This document shows, piece by piece, positions 1-12,300 of a stretch of DNA of 64,000 nt. Position 1 is the stretch's first letter. Each line of letters opens with the position of its first letter. This stretch comes from Galbula dea (lineage: Eukaryota; Chordata; Aves; Piciformes; Galbulidae), in the NCBI GenBank assembly GCA_013399015.1, contig VWZX01001133.1, forward strand, positions 62,001 to 126,000. Reading direction: 5' to 3'. Below the pieces are notes generated by a model. It did no database searches, was not told the origin of the DNA, and was given only the letters and a program-made list of their open reading frames with translations. The translations under genes were made by a program, and so were the position numbers.

Positions 1-3000
1 GGTGTCACTAGCATGTCTGAATGCTGGTGTTCTGTGGCCATCAGCAGCTGTGCCTGCATGGGAACTGCTGCTTCAGCTGTGGTATTAGGGTTGGGGTTTT
101 TTTCAGTTAGGGAATTTAAGTATTGCTCAAAACTAATCTTTTAGTGAGCAGGAATTTGATAAAGAGCATCAGCTGCAAGCTGTGTCCTTGGGCTTGCATT
201 GCACTGTGATTAAACCACATTCCTGTTGCTGGTTTGGGAACATGGGCAAGAGCAGTCTGGCTACTTCTGGTATATTTATTATTATTGGACTATTAGAAAA
301 CTGTAAACTTCTGCTTGTGCTGGGAAGATAATTGAGAGTCATTGATTTGAGGTAGGAAAGCAACTGGTAGTGCTTTAAAGGTGCTGGGAAGATGCAGTCC
401 TTGGAACAGGGCTGGTGTAGCTGTGTAGTACTTGCAGCAGTGCTTGTATCCTAACAGGTTTGGATCTGCATGCCAGCCTTCCATCACCTCTTCCTCCCTG
501 GCATATGTGCATTTTAGAGGGCTGCCTGTGTGGCATGAGCACAAACACTGTTGGGGCTACATCTGGAGCCCTGGGTCCAGTTCTGGGCTCCCCAGGTCAA
601 GAGAGACAAGGAACTGCTGGAGAGAGCCCAGCAGAGGCTAGGAAGATGCTGAGGGCACTGGAGCAGCTCTGGCAGAAGGAAAGGCTGAGAGCCCTGGGGC
701 TGCTTAGCCTGGAGAAGAGCAGCCCCAGAGGAGATCTGCTCTGTGCTGAGCAAGAGCTCAAGGCTGGGGACAGGGGGGTGGGGCTGGAGGTGATCCTGGG
801 CAACCTGCTCTGGGTGACCCTGCTTTAACAGGGGGGTTGGACTGGATGATCCCTTGAAGTCCCTTCCAACCCCTACCATGCTGGGGTTCTCTGAATGCTG
901 AAGGATTTTCTCTGGTCTGAAACCCCAAAAGTTTTCTCCACCACTGTTGGGTGCTTTCTCATTCTGTAAAACAAATAGGGCTTGAACAATAAAAATCCTT
1001 AGAAGGCAATAAGGCTGCACTCAGTATTGCTTGAGGTTGACTTTTGTTTGTGCTTCTTTGTTATATAAAAAACCCAACCCAAGCCCTCCTTTCAGTTACT
1101 CCTCTGTGCATGCATATGCTTTCCAGCTGAAAGCAACTTCTAGGTCAGTCCTCAATGTTAGGGAACTTTGGAGATCTTGTGAAATCTTTTACTTTTTCCT
1201 GCCACTCTCTGACATCTGAGTCTACTGTTCTTTAATTAAGGCCTGTATCTGTCTCTGGGTGCTCCTTAATGAGCTTCAGCATTTTTGCATCCTCACTGAG
1301 CCTGCTCAGACACAAACCTGTGCCTGAGGAAAGGGGAGTGAAGGCAACCTCTTCTCAAGTGTCTGAGCATGAGCCTCCTCAGTAGATTAAGACCAAGTTT
1401 TGAGGAGGGTGCTCAAGGCTGTAGGGTTGATCTGGTTGCTCTCACAATAAAACAATGTCATGGCAGAAGGAGCCTCTGGAAGCAGTGTCACTGGAGGCCT
1501 TCTCTAGTCCTTTAAGGTAGAGCTGGTCTTGCCCAAATTAACTTGTGAGGAGATGCAGTACAACAATGTAGGAGGGAGAATCAAGAAGTGGTTTTGGCAC
1601 AGATGATTTGCTGACTAGTGTGAAACTCTTCAAATTTTACTCAGTCAGAGCTTTGTGTAATGAGATACAAAGCTGTCTGACAGCTTTATCTGTCCAGCAT
1701 GGGGCTGGTGAAGTCTAAATCTCACTTAAACCAAAATAAGAAGCTTTCAGAAGTTAATTGGGCTAACTCTTGCAGCTGTTTGCTTCTGCTTTCAACTGAG
1801 TGTGGGGCTGGATTGAGGATGATCAGTGCACAAGTTATACTTCCAGGAAATAATTTCCTTTGAAAACAGCAAATCCTTGCTCCTTTCACAGTAAACCCTA
1901 GGGTAGGATAATCAACCACAATCCTGGGAGGAGACCAAGTCTGCTTTGGGAAAATCAGCAATGTATGATCTTAGTCACTGCAGTGACTCCTAGTCTTTAC
2001 ATCAAAAATAATGATATGATTTAGGCTAGAACTGAAAGAGTCCAGTTAGCAAGGGTGGAAGCTACCATCTGAGTTGTTCAGAACAGTTTGAGTACAAAAG
2101 AAGGGACTTGGTTCCAAAGCTGGAAATCATTGCTTTGAGCCAGTGTGTCTTCAGCTGTGTTGACTTCAGGTTTTGGAAGAGGAAGGTACACTCAGGGTGG
2201 GTGTTGGCTGCTTTATTTTTGTGTGATCTTTTAAAGAAGAGCCCTCAGGTGGATTACCAAATTGGAATGTTGCCTTTATAGCTTTGACTTGAGAAGTTCT
2301 AGTCTGATGCAAGACACAGTCTCCTCCTGTGCTCTTGTTGTTAAACTCCTCCTGGCAATCCTGTGTGATGTTTAGCAAACCCATCCCTTAGTTTTTTTCC
2401 TAAAACCTTCTAAATACCAGGCTGGGTTTTTTTAGCTCCAAGTCAATAGAACCACTCATCTCAGTGAAGTCTCTTGACAGCATTTCCAGATACACCTATT
2501 TACAGATCATTTCGGTTTCCATTCAGGAACAAGGAAGTTGGATTTAAGCAGTCTTGAGAAGGCAAACAATGGTTTGGACAGGAAAGACTTAAGTAGACTT
2601 AAAATAACCTTAATGCTGTCTACATGTGTGCTCTTAACTTCTGGATGTAGATTTCCCTTCAGATGTGGCTGTTGCAGGAATGTTCTTAACTGACAATAAC
2701 ATTCTACTTCCTTGCTGATTCTTTTATGTCCCTCCTCCCAGGATTTGCCAGTCAGGAGTGGGATAATGTGAAATGTTCTCAAGGCCATTTTTCCTTTCCT
2801 TCCCAGACCCAATTCTGGAAGGCTTACAAACTAAAATCAATTTTCTGAAGACCCTTAGCATGCTCTCTGTCATCTTGTCATCAGCTTGCAATTCCCATTT
2901 GACTCCTAGTGAATCCTGTTTGGACTTGAGCCAGAGGAGCAGTGCAGAGTAACAGTGGCTTGTCCTCTGCATTCCTACACAGGGGAGTAGAGGCATGGCT

Positions 3001-3318
3001 TAGAGCAACTGATACTGAGCCAGGTATGATGTCCTCTGTGGATCCACACGTTGCTATTTGGGGATGGAGGATGAGGTGCTTCTCTTACTGACGTTCAGTA
3101 TCTGGCTTGTTCTGGACTGGTTGTTCTTAGTGCCATTGCTCTTGTTATGTTAAGGTAGTACTGGAGTGCTGTTGTTTCTGTTACCTTGTTCCTCTGTTAT
3201 GTTTTGAGTAGCACAAGAGCTAAGAGGCTTAGGAGCTGATGTATGAGCAGGGAACTGGTCCAGATGCAAGGGACGGTGCACTTACACCTGTCTTCTCCCT
3301 GCTCTTCCCACAACACAG
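1..3318 (+). other. WDFY1: WDFY1 intron 1 (3' part; 5' end outside window)
   Basis: No coding sequence matching the WDFY1 N-terminus (first WD repeat, about 46 residues) is found here, so exon 1 must lie upstream of position 1. The stretch contains one CR1 fragment (about 548-893) and otherwise unique AT-moderate DNA with only short random reading frames. It ends in a pyrimidine-rich acceptor region with the AG at 3317-3318. Confidence 0.75.
548..893 (+). mobile_element. CR1 LINE fragment, internally shortened
   Basis: Plus-orientation 3' part of an avian CR1 element. Recognisable blocks are a CCAGTTCTGGGCTCCCCAG-type block, the GGAAAGGCTGAGAGCCCTGG block and the terminal block in which the GGTTGGACTGGATGATCCC motif is followed by the CCTTCCAACCCCTACC motif. 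The middle region present in copies at 22312 and 38879 is missing. It lies in WDFY1 intron 1. Confidence 0.88.
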
Positions 3319-3386
3319 AACAATACGAGTATGGCTGAAGAGAGACAGTGGACAATACTGGCCCAGCATCTACCACACCATGTCAG
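3319..3386 (+). CDS. WDFY1: WDFY1 exon 2 (residues 46-69)
   Basis: Acceptor ACACAG and donor GTAGGT. The first base completes an Arg codon begun in the upstream exon, then TIRVWLKRDSGQYWPSIYH follows, which is the end of WD repeat 1 and start of WD repeat 2. The last base begins Ala69. Confidence 0.95.
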
Positions 3387-6300
3387 GTAGGTTCGGTGCT
3401 GCAGGTGGTAAGTGCTGGACACTTTGGTTGTCATTGCTTTTCACATCTATTTTAGCCCTTTATTGCAAAAAGGGAAGTAGGTCTTTTGAGGTTTTCTGCT
3501 AAAAAGGATTGTCTGGAATCTCAAAAACACGCGTCTCCCTAAAGTTGCAGCTGTTGAGACACAGTGAAGTTGGCACCTCATAACATATTTCTGTCTAGCA
3601 CTTGACTCTAATGGTCTAGGTGTGAAGAACAGAATGTTGTTCTTGTGTACAACTCAGAGCTCCACTGGAGATAGTTCTAGTGAGCTCTAGTTCTGAAGTG
3701 GAACCAGCTACTTAATCTTAAAACAGCTTTTGGGTTGTTATTAATGAAAGTCATGTATAGCCTCATACCTCTATTGCAATAACTGGAACACCCTTGGGTT
3801 TTCTTGACAGCACCATGTTCAGCCATGGCCTATCATCACGACAGCAGACGAATATTTGTAGGCCAGGATAATGGAGCTATCATGGTAAGTTGCTGTGACT
3901 TCTCTACAGAATGTAGATCAGATTTGCTTGTATGGTCACTGAACCATCTAACCATTGAACCAGTTGCTGGCAGCAGATAATTTGGTTTGGTTTCTTTTCC
4001 CCCTTCCTTTTGGAATGCAGCCACTACTAAATGGTTGAACTTCTTGGCAGCTGCAAATAAACAAGGGTTCTTCAGGCTAGATGGGAGCCAGCTAGCCTCA
4101 AGAAGTCATTGAACCATTAGTGTAGCAGTGGACCCAAACAATTACACTTCATCAGGGAATTATTTTGAGGAGTACATTAAGCTGGGAAGAGTGCCATGGC
4201 CCTGCACCAACAGGGTGAACTGCAGCTAGCTTGCTTCTGGCTAGAAGTATGGATCACCAGGAATGCGTCTCTGGATTTTTTCTTGCTGCAGATCTTTTTG
4301 TGATGTGAAGATTTCAACACTAGCTCTAAAATTACAAGAGGCAGGGTTAGTTTTTTTTTCTTTCTGGGAAGTCTTTGCTGTCTTTCCATACTCTTGCTCT
4401 AGTTGCTGTCCCCCTCCTGGAGAGCAGATACATATGGCAGAACAGAAAGCGGGTCTGTATTCTCCTCTTGGCAAGGGAAGGGAATCTTATGACTCTCAGA
4501 TGCTTTAATGGTTTGTTTTCTCTGTGAAAATAAGGTCAAAATAATAACTATATCCTCTAAGAAGCCAGGGTATTGCATGAGTGTCATCAGTAGTGATTCT
4601 ACTGATAACTACTGTGTGTAGCCTACACAGAGCAGTGATTCTAGCGATAACTACTTGAAATTGTAAGCTAAGACTTTAAAAATTGCAGTGAGCCTAATCA
4701 CAGAATCATGGAATGCCAGGTTGGAATGGACCTCAGGGGTCATCTGGGCCAACCTTTCTTGGCAGAAGCACTATCCCTAGGGATCAATGGAGAATACTCT
4801 CAGTTAAATCTATCCATTACGAAATCTCAGCTACTTAACTGTATCTTGTATAGTGAGTGTGTTTCTTCCTGCTGAGGACAAATGAGATCTTATCTCTTAT
4901 AATCTCCCTTCAGCAAACTCGTTTCTGGAAGGGTGCTTCCTGCCCTGTTGAAAATGTAGCTCACTGTAACCTTAATTGACAGTTGGTGTGTTAGTGTGTT
5001 TTGAAGGTGGCAGTTTTTAGTGAGATATGCTGCTGCTCTGCAGATTTTGGCCTGTGAGGTTGCTGCCCCTTTTTGGGTATCAATATTGGTTATGTCACTG
5101 CAGTATCTTTTCTAACAGCTCCTCTTTGCTTTTAGGAGTTTCATGTCTCGGAGGACTTTAATAAGATGAACTTTGTCAAGACCTATCCAGGTAAGCTGTT
5201 AACCAGTGTCTACACTAATGTTGGTGTGCAGGGAAGGCATCTAAGATGTTTGGGAGACTGGACGCTGCCACAGATCAATCGAGTCCAAATATGCTTTAAG
5301 TCTGACTGACCATCTAGTTGTCACTTAGCTGGGTATAACTGCCATAAAATAAATGTTCTGTTACTGAGTAATCCTCAGTCAGCTGAGCCTGAGTTGCAGT
5401 CATCACTGGGGACATCATCCTCTGAGTGTGATGAGCCAGAGCTAGCGAGTTCAGGTTTTGCTTTTCAAGTGGAGTGGTTATGCTGCATGCATGCTAGGGG
5501 AAGAGCTTTCTAAAGGTGCATTTTGGTATTTGAAATTGCCATCCTTACTTTCTGTAATCACTGGGCTTGGTTACTTCTAGCTTGAAGATCAGAGTCCGTG
5601 CCTTCTCCAACATACTTGAAGAGCAATAGGCATAAAAATGATCTTATTTTTCCAGTCCATGAGGAGTAGGGGTTGTTCTCATGTATATGGAGATGTTAAT
5701 TTCAGCATCTCTGCACATTTTTAAGTACAAAAGTCAATTGCTGGTTAAAATTGGGATGTTAATGTGAAAGGCATGAAGGAGACAAAGACTGCAGATTCTG
5801 TAGTGGAACAAAGTGCAGTTTGTCATATGCCTCCCTGACACTGATAGAAGCAATGTTCTTGGGAGAAGTAGACATTGTTCTTAAAGCAACAAAACCTCTC
5901 TTTATCCTCGGGGTGATGACAGCTCCGTGAAGGGAAGCACTTGCATCTTGGGGGGCAGAGGGAGCTTCTTTCCAATGCTCATGTGACTTTTCTTGCTTAG
6001 TGGCAGGTTCTAAACAAAGCTGGATGGGATTTGGTTGCTGTCATAGGTAGCAGATGGACTAGATAAACTTTCAGGTGCTTAAAAGCATGAATCTGAGCAT
6101 ACCTCCCCTGAGGTCAGGAAAAGAGGTGCTTACAGAAAGCAGTTAAGGGTTTTAGATGTGTTCCATTACTTCCCAGAAGTCCTGGTCTAACTAAAAGAAG
6201 CTGAGAGTTTGCCTGCTCCTTTAACTAGAGCATCCTGGGGAGCTGAGCTTGCAGCCAGCTTCTCTCTTTGTGGGAGCAAGGCTTAATTAGCTAATTGACA

Positions 6301-9300
6301 TCAGCTGTTCAGAAGGCAAATACCAAACAGAACAATGCTAACCTTTTAATTCAGCCTGAAGGCAAGGATGCTATAATGGAAAATACCATCTCCCAGGGGC
6401 ATTGCTTCACCCTGTGTCTCTCTGAACTGGGACATGTGAACACATTGGTTGGGTTTGGAGTTAAAACTAGCCAGCATCTGCTTCTTTCCACAGCTCATCA
6501 GAATCGAGTGTCTGCTATTACTTTCTGCCTGACATCAGAGTGGGTTATCAGCACTGGACATGACAAGTGTATCAGCTGGATGTGCACCAGGAGTGGGAGT
6601 ATGCTGGGGAGACATTACTTCACCTCTTGGGCTTCATGTCTACAGTATCCTTGGAAAAACGATTACTACCCCGAACCTGGAGGAGCACTTTGTTCTTCCA
6701 GCTCAGTTTTTTCTCTCCTTTTCATGTAAAAAGCTAGAGTGAAATCTCATGCAGGTCTGCAAACCCTTATTCTGATGAGGTGTTTAATACCTTTATTTCT
6801 GTTAGCAGCTCTTAGATAGTGGAAGGGGATGTTGTGCCCTTAAGCTACAGCATCACACTGTGTATTACCTCCTGACATTGAGATGTGGCACTTTGTGGAA
6901 GTGGTTAGTAACTTTATCTCTAGACTTGCCTGCCCTGAAGTCGCTTGAGTTAACAGATGCCAGTGTGCATTTGAGTCATTCCAGAGCAGAAAATATCATG
7001 AAAACCCTTTGGACTGCTTTGATTTTTCTGTCTTTGCTCATGTTAATCTTTTCTATCATTAAGCTAAACGGAACGTGGAAGCAATTTGTCTGTGTGCAGT
7101 TTGCTTTTCCTCCAAATTGCTTTTAGTTACAGCATATGTAGGGCTAGGAAGATGCTGAGGGCACTGGAGCATCTCTGGGAGGAGGAAAGGCTGAGAGCCC
7201 TGGGGCTGCTTAATCTGGAGAAGAGCAGCCCCGGAGGGGATCTGCTCAATGCTGAGCAAGAGCTCAAGGCTGGGTGCAAGAAGCTGGGGCCAGACTGCTC
7301 AGTGGTGCCTAGGCACAGGCCAAGGGGCACTGGGCACAAACTAGATCCCAGGAGGTTCCATCTGAACCTAGAAAACTAAGTTTATAGGAGCAAATACTTG
7401 GCTTGCCTTAAACTAGAGGGTAGGTTGTCTCATGGCTTCTCCAGTGGCTTCCTAAAACTTTTCTCAGTCTCGTACTGTCTCACTTGCACGTGTGAGGAAA
7501 AGAGAGGAAGGAAGAAGGTTGTAACTGTTACGGTCTTCAGCCCCTTTAGAAGTAGTTATGTAGCTATTTCTCTGGCATATTGAAATGTCCTTTTCCAGTG
7601 TGTTCAGACTCTGCAGCTGCTATCTCTTTCAGTCCTGGGAAATAGTTCTGGATAAGAAGCAAAGGAGGCTTCTCCTTGACTGCTGCTCAGATATGATCAC
7701 GAAACTCGGCATGCATTTGTTGGGGATTATTCTGGGCAGATCACTCTCCTGAAGCTGGAGCAGAACACATGCTCAGTTATCACAACACTCAAGGGGCATG
7801 AAGGTAAAGTAAGCCTTCCTCTTAATGCCACTGCACCCAGATTGTAGTTCCTCTCTGGAACTCAGGGTGAGATGGTCAGCTGGATATCCGCCTCTTAAGG
7901 ACAGATATTGGATAAGCAATTAGTGCAGGGTAGTAGTTATCAAAAGCTTTTCAGAGCTGTACGTGTGACTATCTCTTAACAGATACATTCTTGCTGGGGA
8001 GTAGTCTTAACCTTATAAATACTGGCTGGTATTTTTATTATAGATGAAAAATAAAGGTAAACCTGTGCATTCAAGTAAACACAAGTTACCCACTAGATGG
8101 CCACGTTGAAAAACTTCAGTCTCCTTAAGATGGAAAAGAAAGGATGAGAATGTAGGGGTTTTTTTATCCTGCAGTTCTTGTACTACTGTAATAATACCTA
8201 AAGCAGCTTTAGCAACCCCCAGTCTCGAGTGTAAAAAGCCACTTAATTCTTCCCAGTGCATCTTGGCTGTTCTCATCAGTCTCTGAGACTGTAGTTCAGT
8301 TTCCTATCTTTAGATGAAACAAAGCTCATATGCAAGAAATTCAGAGAGCATTTTGGAATCAAAACTGGTCAAAGACAAATGTCTCATCCTGTATAGTATA
8401 GCTAAAGTCTTTACATCAAATGAAGAACCAAATAGTCTGTAAGATTTGGAGCCACTGTCTGTTCTAATCATAGAATCATTAAGCTTGGAAAAGACCTCCA
8501 ACATCAAGTCCAATCATTTAACCTATCAGGGCCAAGTCACCACTAAACCATGTCCCTCAGCACCACATCTAGATGTTCTTTTGAACCCCTCCAGGGTTTG
8601 ACTCCAGCACTGCCCTGGGCAGCCTGGGCCAATGCTTAAACCACTCTTACAGGGAAGAAATTTTTCCTCATGTCCAATCTAAGTCTCCCCTGGCAAAACT
8701 TGAGGCTGTTTCCTCTCATGCTGTTGCTTGTTACTTAGGAGAAGAAACCAACCCCCACCTGTCTCCAGCCTCCTTTCAGGGAGTTGGAGAGCAAGGCAAG
8801 GATGCAAATCACAGAAGAATGTATAATTTAATAATTAATATACTGAGAGAAATAAACAAGGCTTAGTGCCTCTTCTCATATAGTACTGGCAACTTTCCTA
8901 TCAGCTGATTAGTTTGTGTTTGCATAGGAGTGAGTTACTGGGTCAGGAGCCTCTGCCCCCCTGGGAAGGGCTGCTTTGTTTAATAGCTGTAATACAGAGC
9001 AGTCTTTGTTAAAGTTGAGTAGACTCCTGATGTACAGATGACTCTAAAATAAAAGTAGTTTTTAATGCAGGAGGGAAGTTGAAATTTTCAGATGATGAGT
9101 ATCTCTTCTGCTTTCAGGCAGAATTTCAGATTGTTTCAGTTAAGAGCAAAATAATCCTGGCTCTAGAGACTCCTTTCCTTCTGTATGCTTTTGCAGTAGT
9201 CTGTGTTCCAATGCAACTCCTCAAGAGATACTATTGTTAGTCTGAAAGCAGGATGTCTTGATGTGGCACTATGTATAGTGTGTTGAGTCCTGGTGAGCTT

Positions 9301-12300
9301 GCAAGCCCCTGCTTCAGCCCTGCTGACCGCAGAACAGATAACTTGGGCTTACTTATATATATAAAGAAGTTCCCTGAGGGGCTTGTGATCCTCAAAACAA
9401 GACTTTATCTAGCATAAAAGGTGATTAAACTTGAGGGGCAGAAACAGGTTTTTATGCAACTGGTGTACAACAGATGATGTGTAACCTTTCTCCACCACAG
9501 TATTTGTGTAATATTCTCAAGACCTGGTAGCTCAAATGGCATCTAATTCTTCTGAGTGCAATTGTGTTTGCTTGACTTCGAAGTTCTGATTTCATTTTGT
9601 TTCCTTTCTAGCTCTTGCCTCACTGTGACTTCCAGCAGTGTTTGTTTTGCAGTGTAAATGATTTTAGAGCTTGTCCTTCGACAGTCAGCTTCCAGAATTC
9701 TCCATCTTCTAACAGCTTACTGTGGCTAATGCCGAGAGAATGCTCAAAGTGCCTTTTATGGTGCAGACGCTTGCTGTTGGCTGAGACAACTATTCCCAAA
9801 TGCACTAGTCTGAAAACAGTGTAGCCCTAGAGGAGGCAAGAAAGATCTCCTGCTCCAGAGAGCTGGAAAAGGTTGATTTGGCCTGTAACTACCATTCGTC
9901 TTGCTTTCAGACTAACAAGGCTTTTGATGACATCTGAGCAGTGGAAGGATGCTTTAAAGGGAAGGGTGTCTGTAAGGACATAAATGTTTCTGCAACTTTG
10001 AAACTGTAGGTGGCAAGAGTGACAAAATTCCTTCTTTAGTCTCCTGTCTGCATTACCATGTACATGGGTTTAGTCTAAAACTGCTACTGTCAGATGACTC
10101 ATTTCTTTCTGTGTCTGTCTAAGGAGGTGCTGAGCCTTCTGAAATCTGGTTTGGTAATTTAGTAGGTAGCAGCCAGATTTGCTAACAGCAGTGGAACTGT
10201 CACTGAGTTTCTTTTTCCAACCATTTTAAGGTTGTAAATGGTTATGGAAGGAGTTGGTTTACCTGTGAACACCGCATGATGTCCTGCAACCAGTGACCAA
10301 GCACCTTTTCAGTAGAGGGCAGTCTTTGGTGGCAAGCTTTAATGCTTTTCATCCTCCACCGATCACATAGCAGCCTGGCAGCTCCTGAAATCAGCTACCT
10401 ACATACAAGGGGCAGAAAGCCAGTAGCTCCAACTTTCAGGCTTATGCTTTGTATCTAACTTTCTCCTTGTGGATGTTTTGTTTTGTTGTCAAATGCTCTT
10501 TGCCCCTTTTAGCAGGATTGGATCTTCCTGGTGTGTGCTATCCTTTGCCTTAAGGATTGCACTATCTGTTCCTGCAGGAAGGGAGTAGCTCAGGTTTCAC
10601 TTTCATGACCCAGAAGAGTGTCCTTGTGTTGGGGAGTGGCTCCCTTAGTTCTGACTGCAGCGTGTTCTTCCCTAGGAAGCATTACTTCCCTGTGGTGGGA
10701 TCCTGTTCAACGCCTGCTCTTCTCAGGTGCCTCAGACCACAGCATTATCATGTGGGATATCGGTGGAAGGAAGGGGCGAACGCTGCTGCTCCAGGGACAT
10801 CAGTATGTAACGGTGCCTTATTTTTCCTGCGTGGTCTGTCATGAGCACAGAGTCCTTAGGAGACTTAAATAGCATGTCAAGATACTTGAATCTTTGTCAG
10901 TAATGGAGGAAACAACTTTTTGCAGGACTCTGGAGGACTTTGAGGGGGAAAGATCAGCACTAGGAAGGCATTGCTCATAAATCTTTGGTTTGCTCATGTT
11001 TGATACTTCTAAACCATGAGTAATGAGAACGTAACATAGAAGTAGCTTGTAGAAAGAGCTGGGTGAAAGTTCAAAGTCATCTTGCTTGGACTTGATGTAA
11101 AAGCTGTGTGCTTCTATATTGTAAATACTTCACTGAATTGACTGGGAAGATGGGGCTGGAAGCTTTAAGTATCAGCATGTTCTTGTACCTGTGCAGAGTA
11201 AGTTTTGGTATGTTCCTGTTCTATCAGTGGGGTGATAAACTGGTTAGCTAAATTACAGGGGTGATCTCAGCTTCAGAAAAGCCTGTCACATCTCCAGTGC
11301 TTTGTGGATTAGGTAGTTAGTTGTCTGTATTTAATCAGCTCTTTTTTTACAGAGATAACCCTAGCTGCCATTTTTGCACCTAGGGCCTTAACTCATGCTG
11401 GCAGGCAGTTCACCACCGAAGAGATACTCTGCTTAGAAATGCAGTGGTAGGAGAGGTCTTGTGTATGTTTAAGGATGTCTTTGTGTAGTGCATTCTCATC
11501 TTGTCTAATTCCATAGATGTCTCTTTCCATCTTTGATCAAGACTGATAGCCTTAGCCCTAGAACTCTTGTTAAATCTTAAGGATTTAGTTTTATGGCTAA
11601 AGAAGTAATAACAGAGTACTGTTTACAAAAAATATCAGAAGTCAGTGGCTGGAGGACTTTATGCTGCTGTTACTGCTGCATCATGTCCCCTGGTGAAGAC
11701 TTGTAATGCTGTGATGTGTGTTGTTTCTTTTCAAACATCACATATAGTATCAAACTCCATACTGAATGGGAAAGTAAGCTCTCAGAAGCAGAATAGGTTT
11801 GTAAATTCAGCTTAGATGCAGCAAAGCAGTCCAATACTGTTGAGATCCTCCGGTTAGTTTCTTAGGGTAACCTTTTATTTTGCCATGACTTTAGGATGAA
11901 ACTTACTGGTAAATGGTGCTTTGCTTTGTAGCTACAGACTGAGCTACTGTGATCGGTTAGCAAAAGTGGAAGCTCAATCTGCTTCCTAGCTCGAAACAGA
12001 TATTTCTTCCTTGTTTCTCCAGTTGTCTCAGTTTTGATAACTGGCTGTCCTTGCCAACACAGAGCAGTATTTGCATGCACACTCTCAGCCAGTTGACGCT
12101 GCCAGCCAACATTAGCATGGAACTGGACCTCAGGAGTCCTGGTCAAGAGCACTGCTGTAGGACACATGCTGATGCTAGGGTAGTGCTGAGGTGACAGCAT
12201 CTGCCCACTCATCTCATAACTCTGCTTAGTAGACTTAGCAAAGCGTTTGGAAATCGGGTTTGGCTTCCTAGGTAGCTTTCCAAGGCTAAACTGGGATTTG

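Noticed and set aside
514..1020. A 168-residue minus-strand frame
   Set aside because: It runs antisense through a CR1 copy. The translation resembles antisense CR1 frames seen at other copies.
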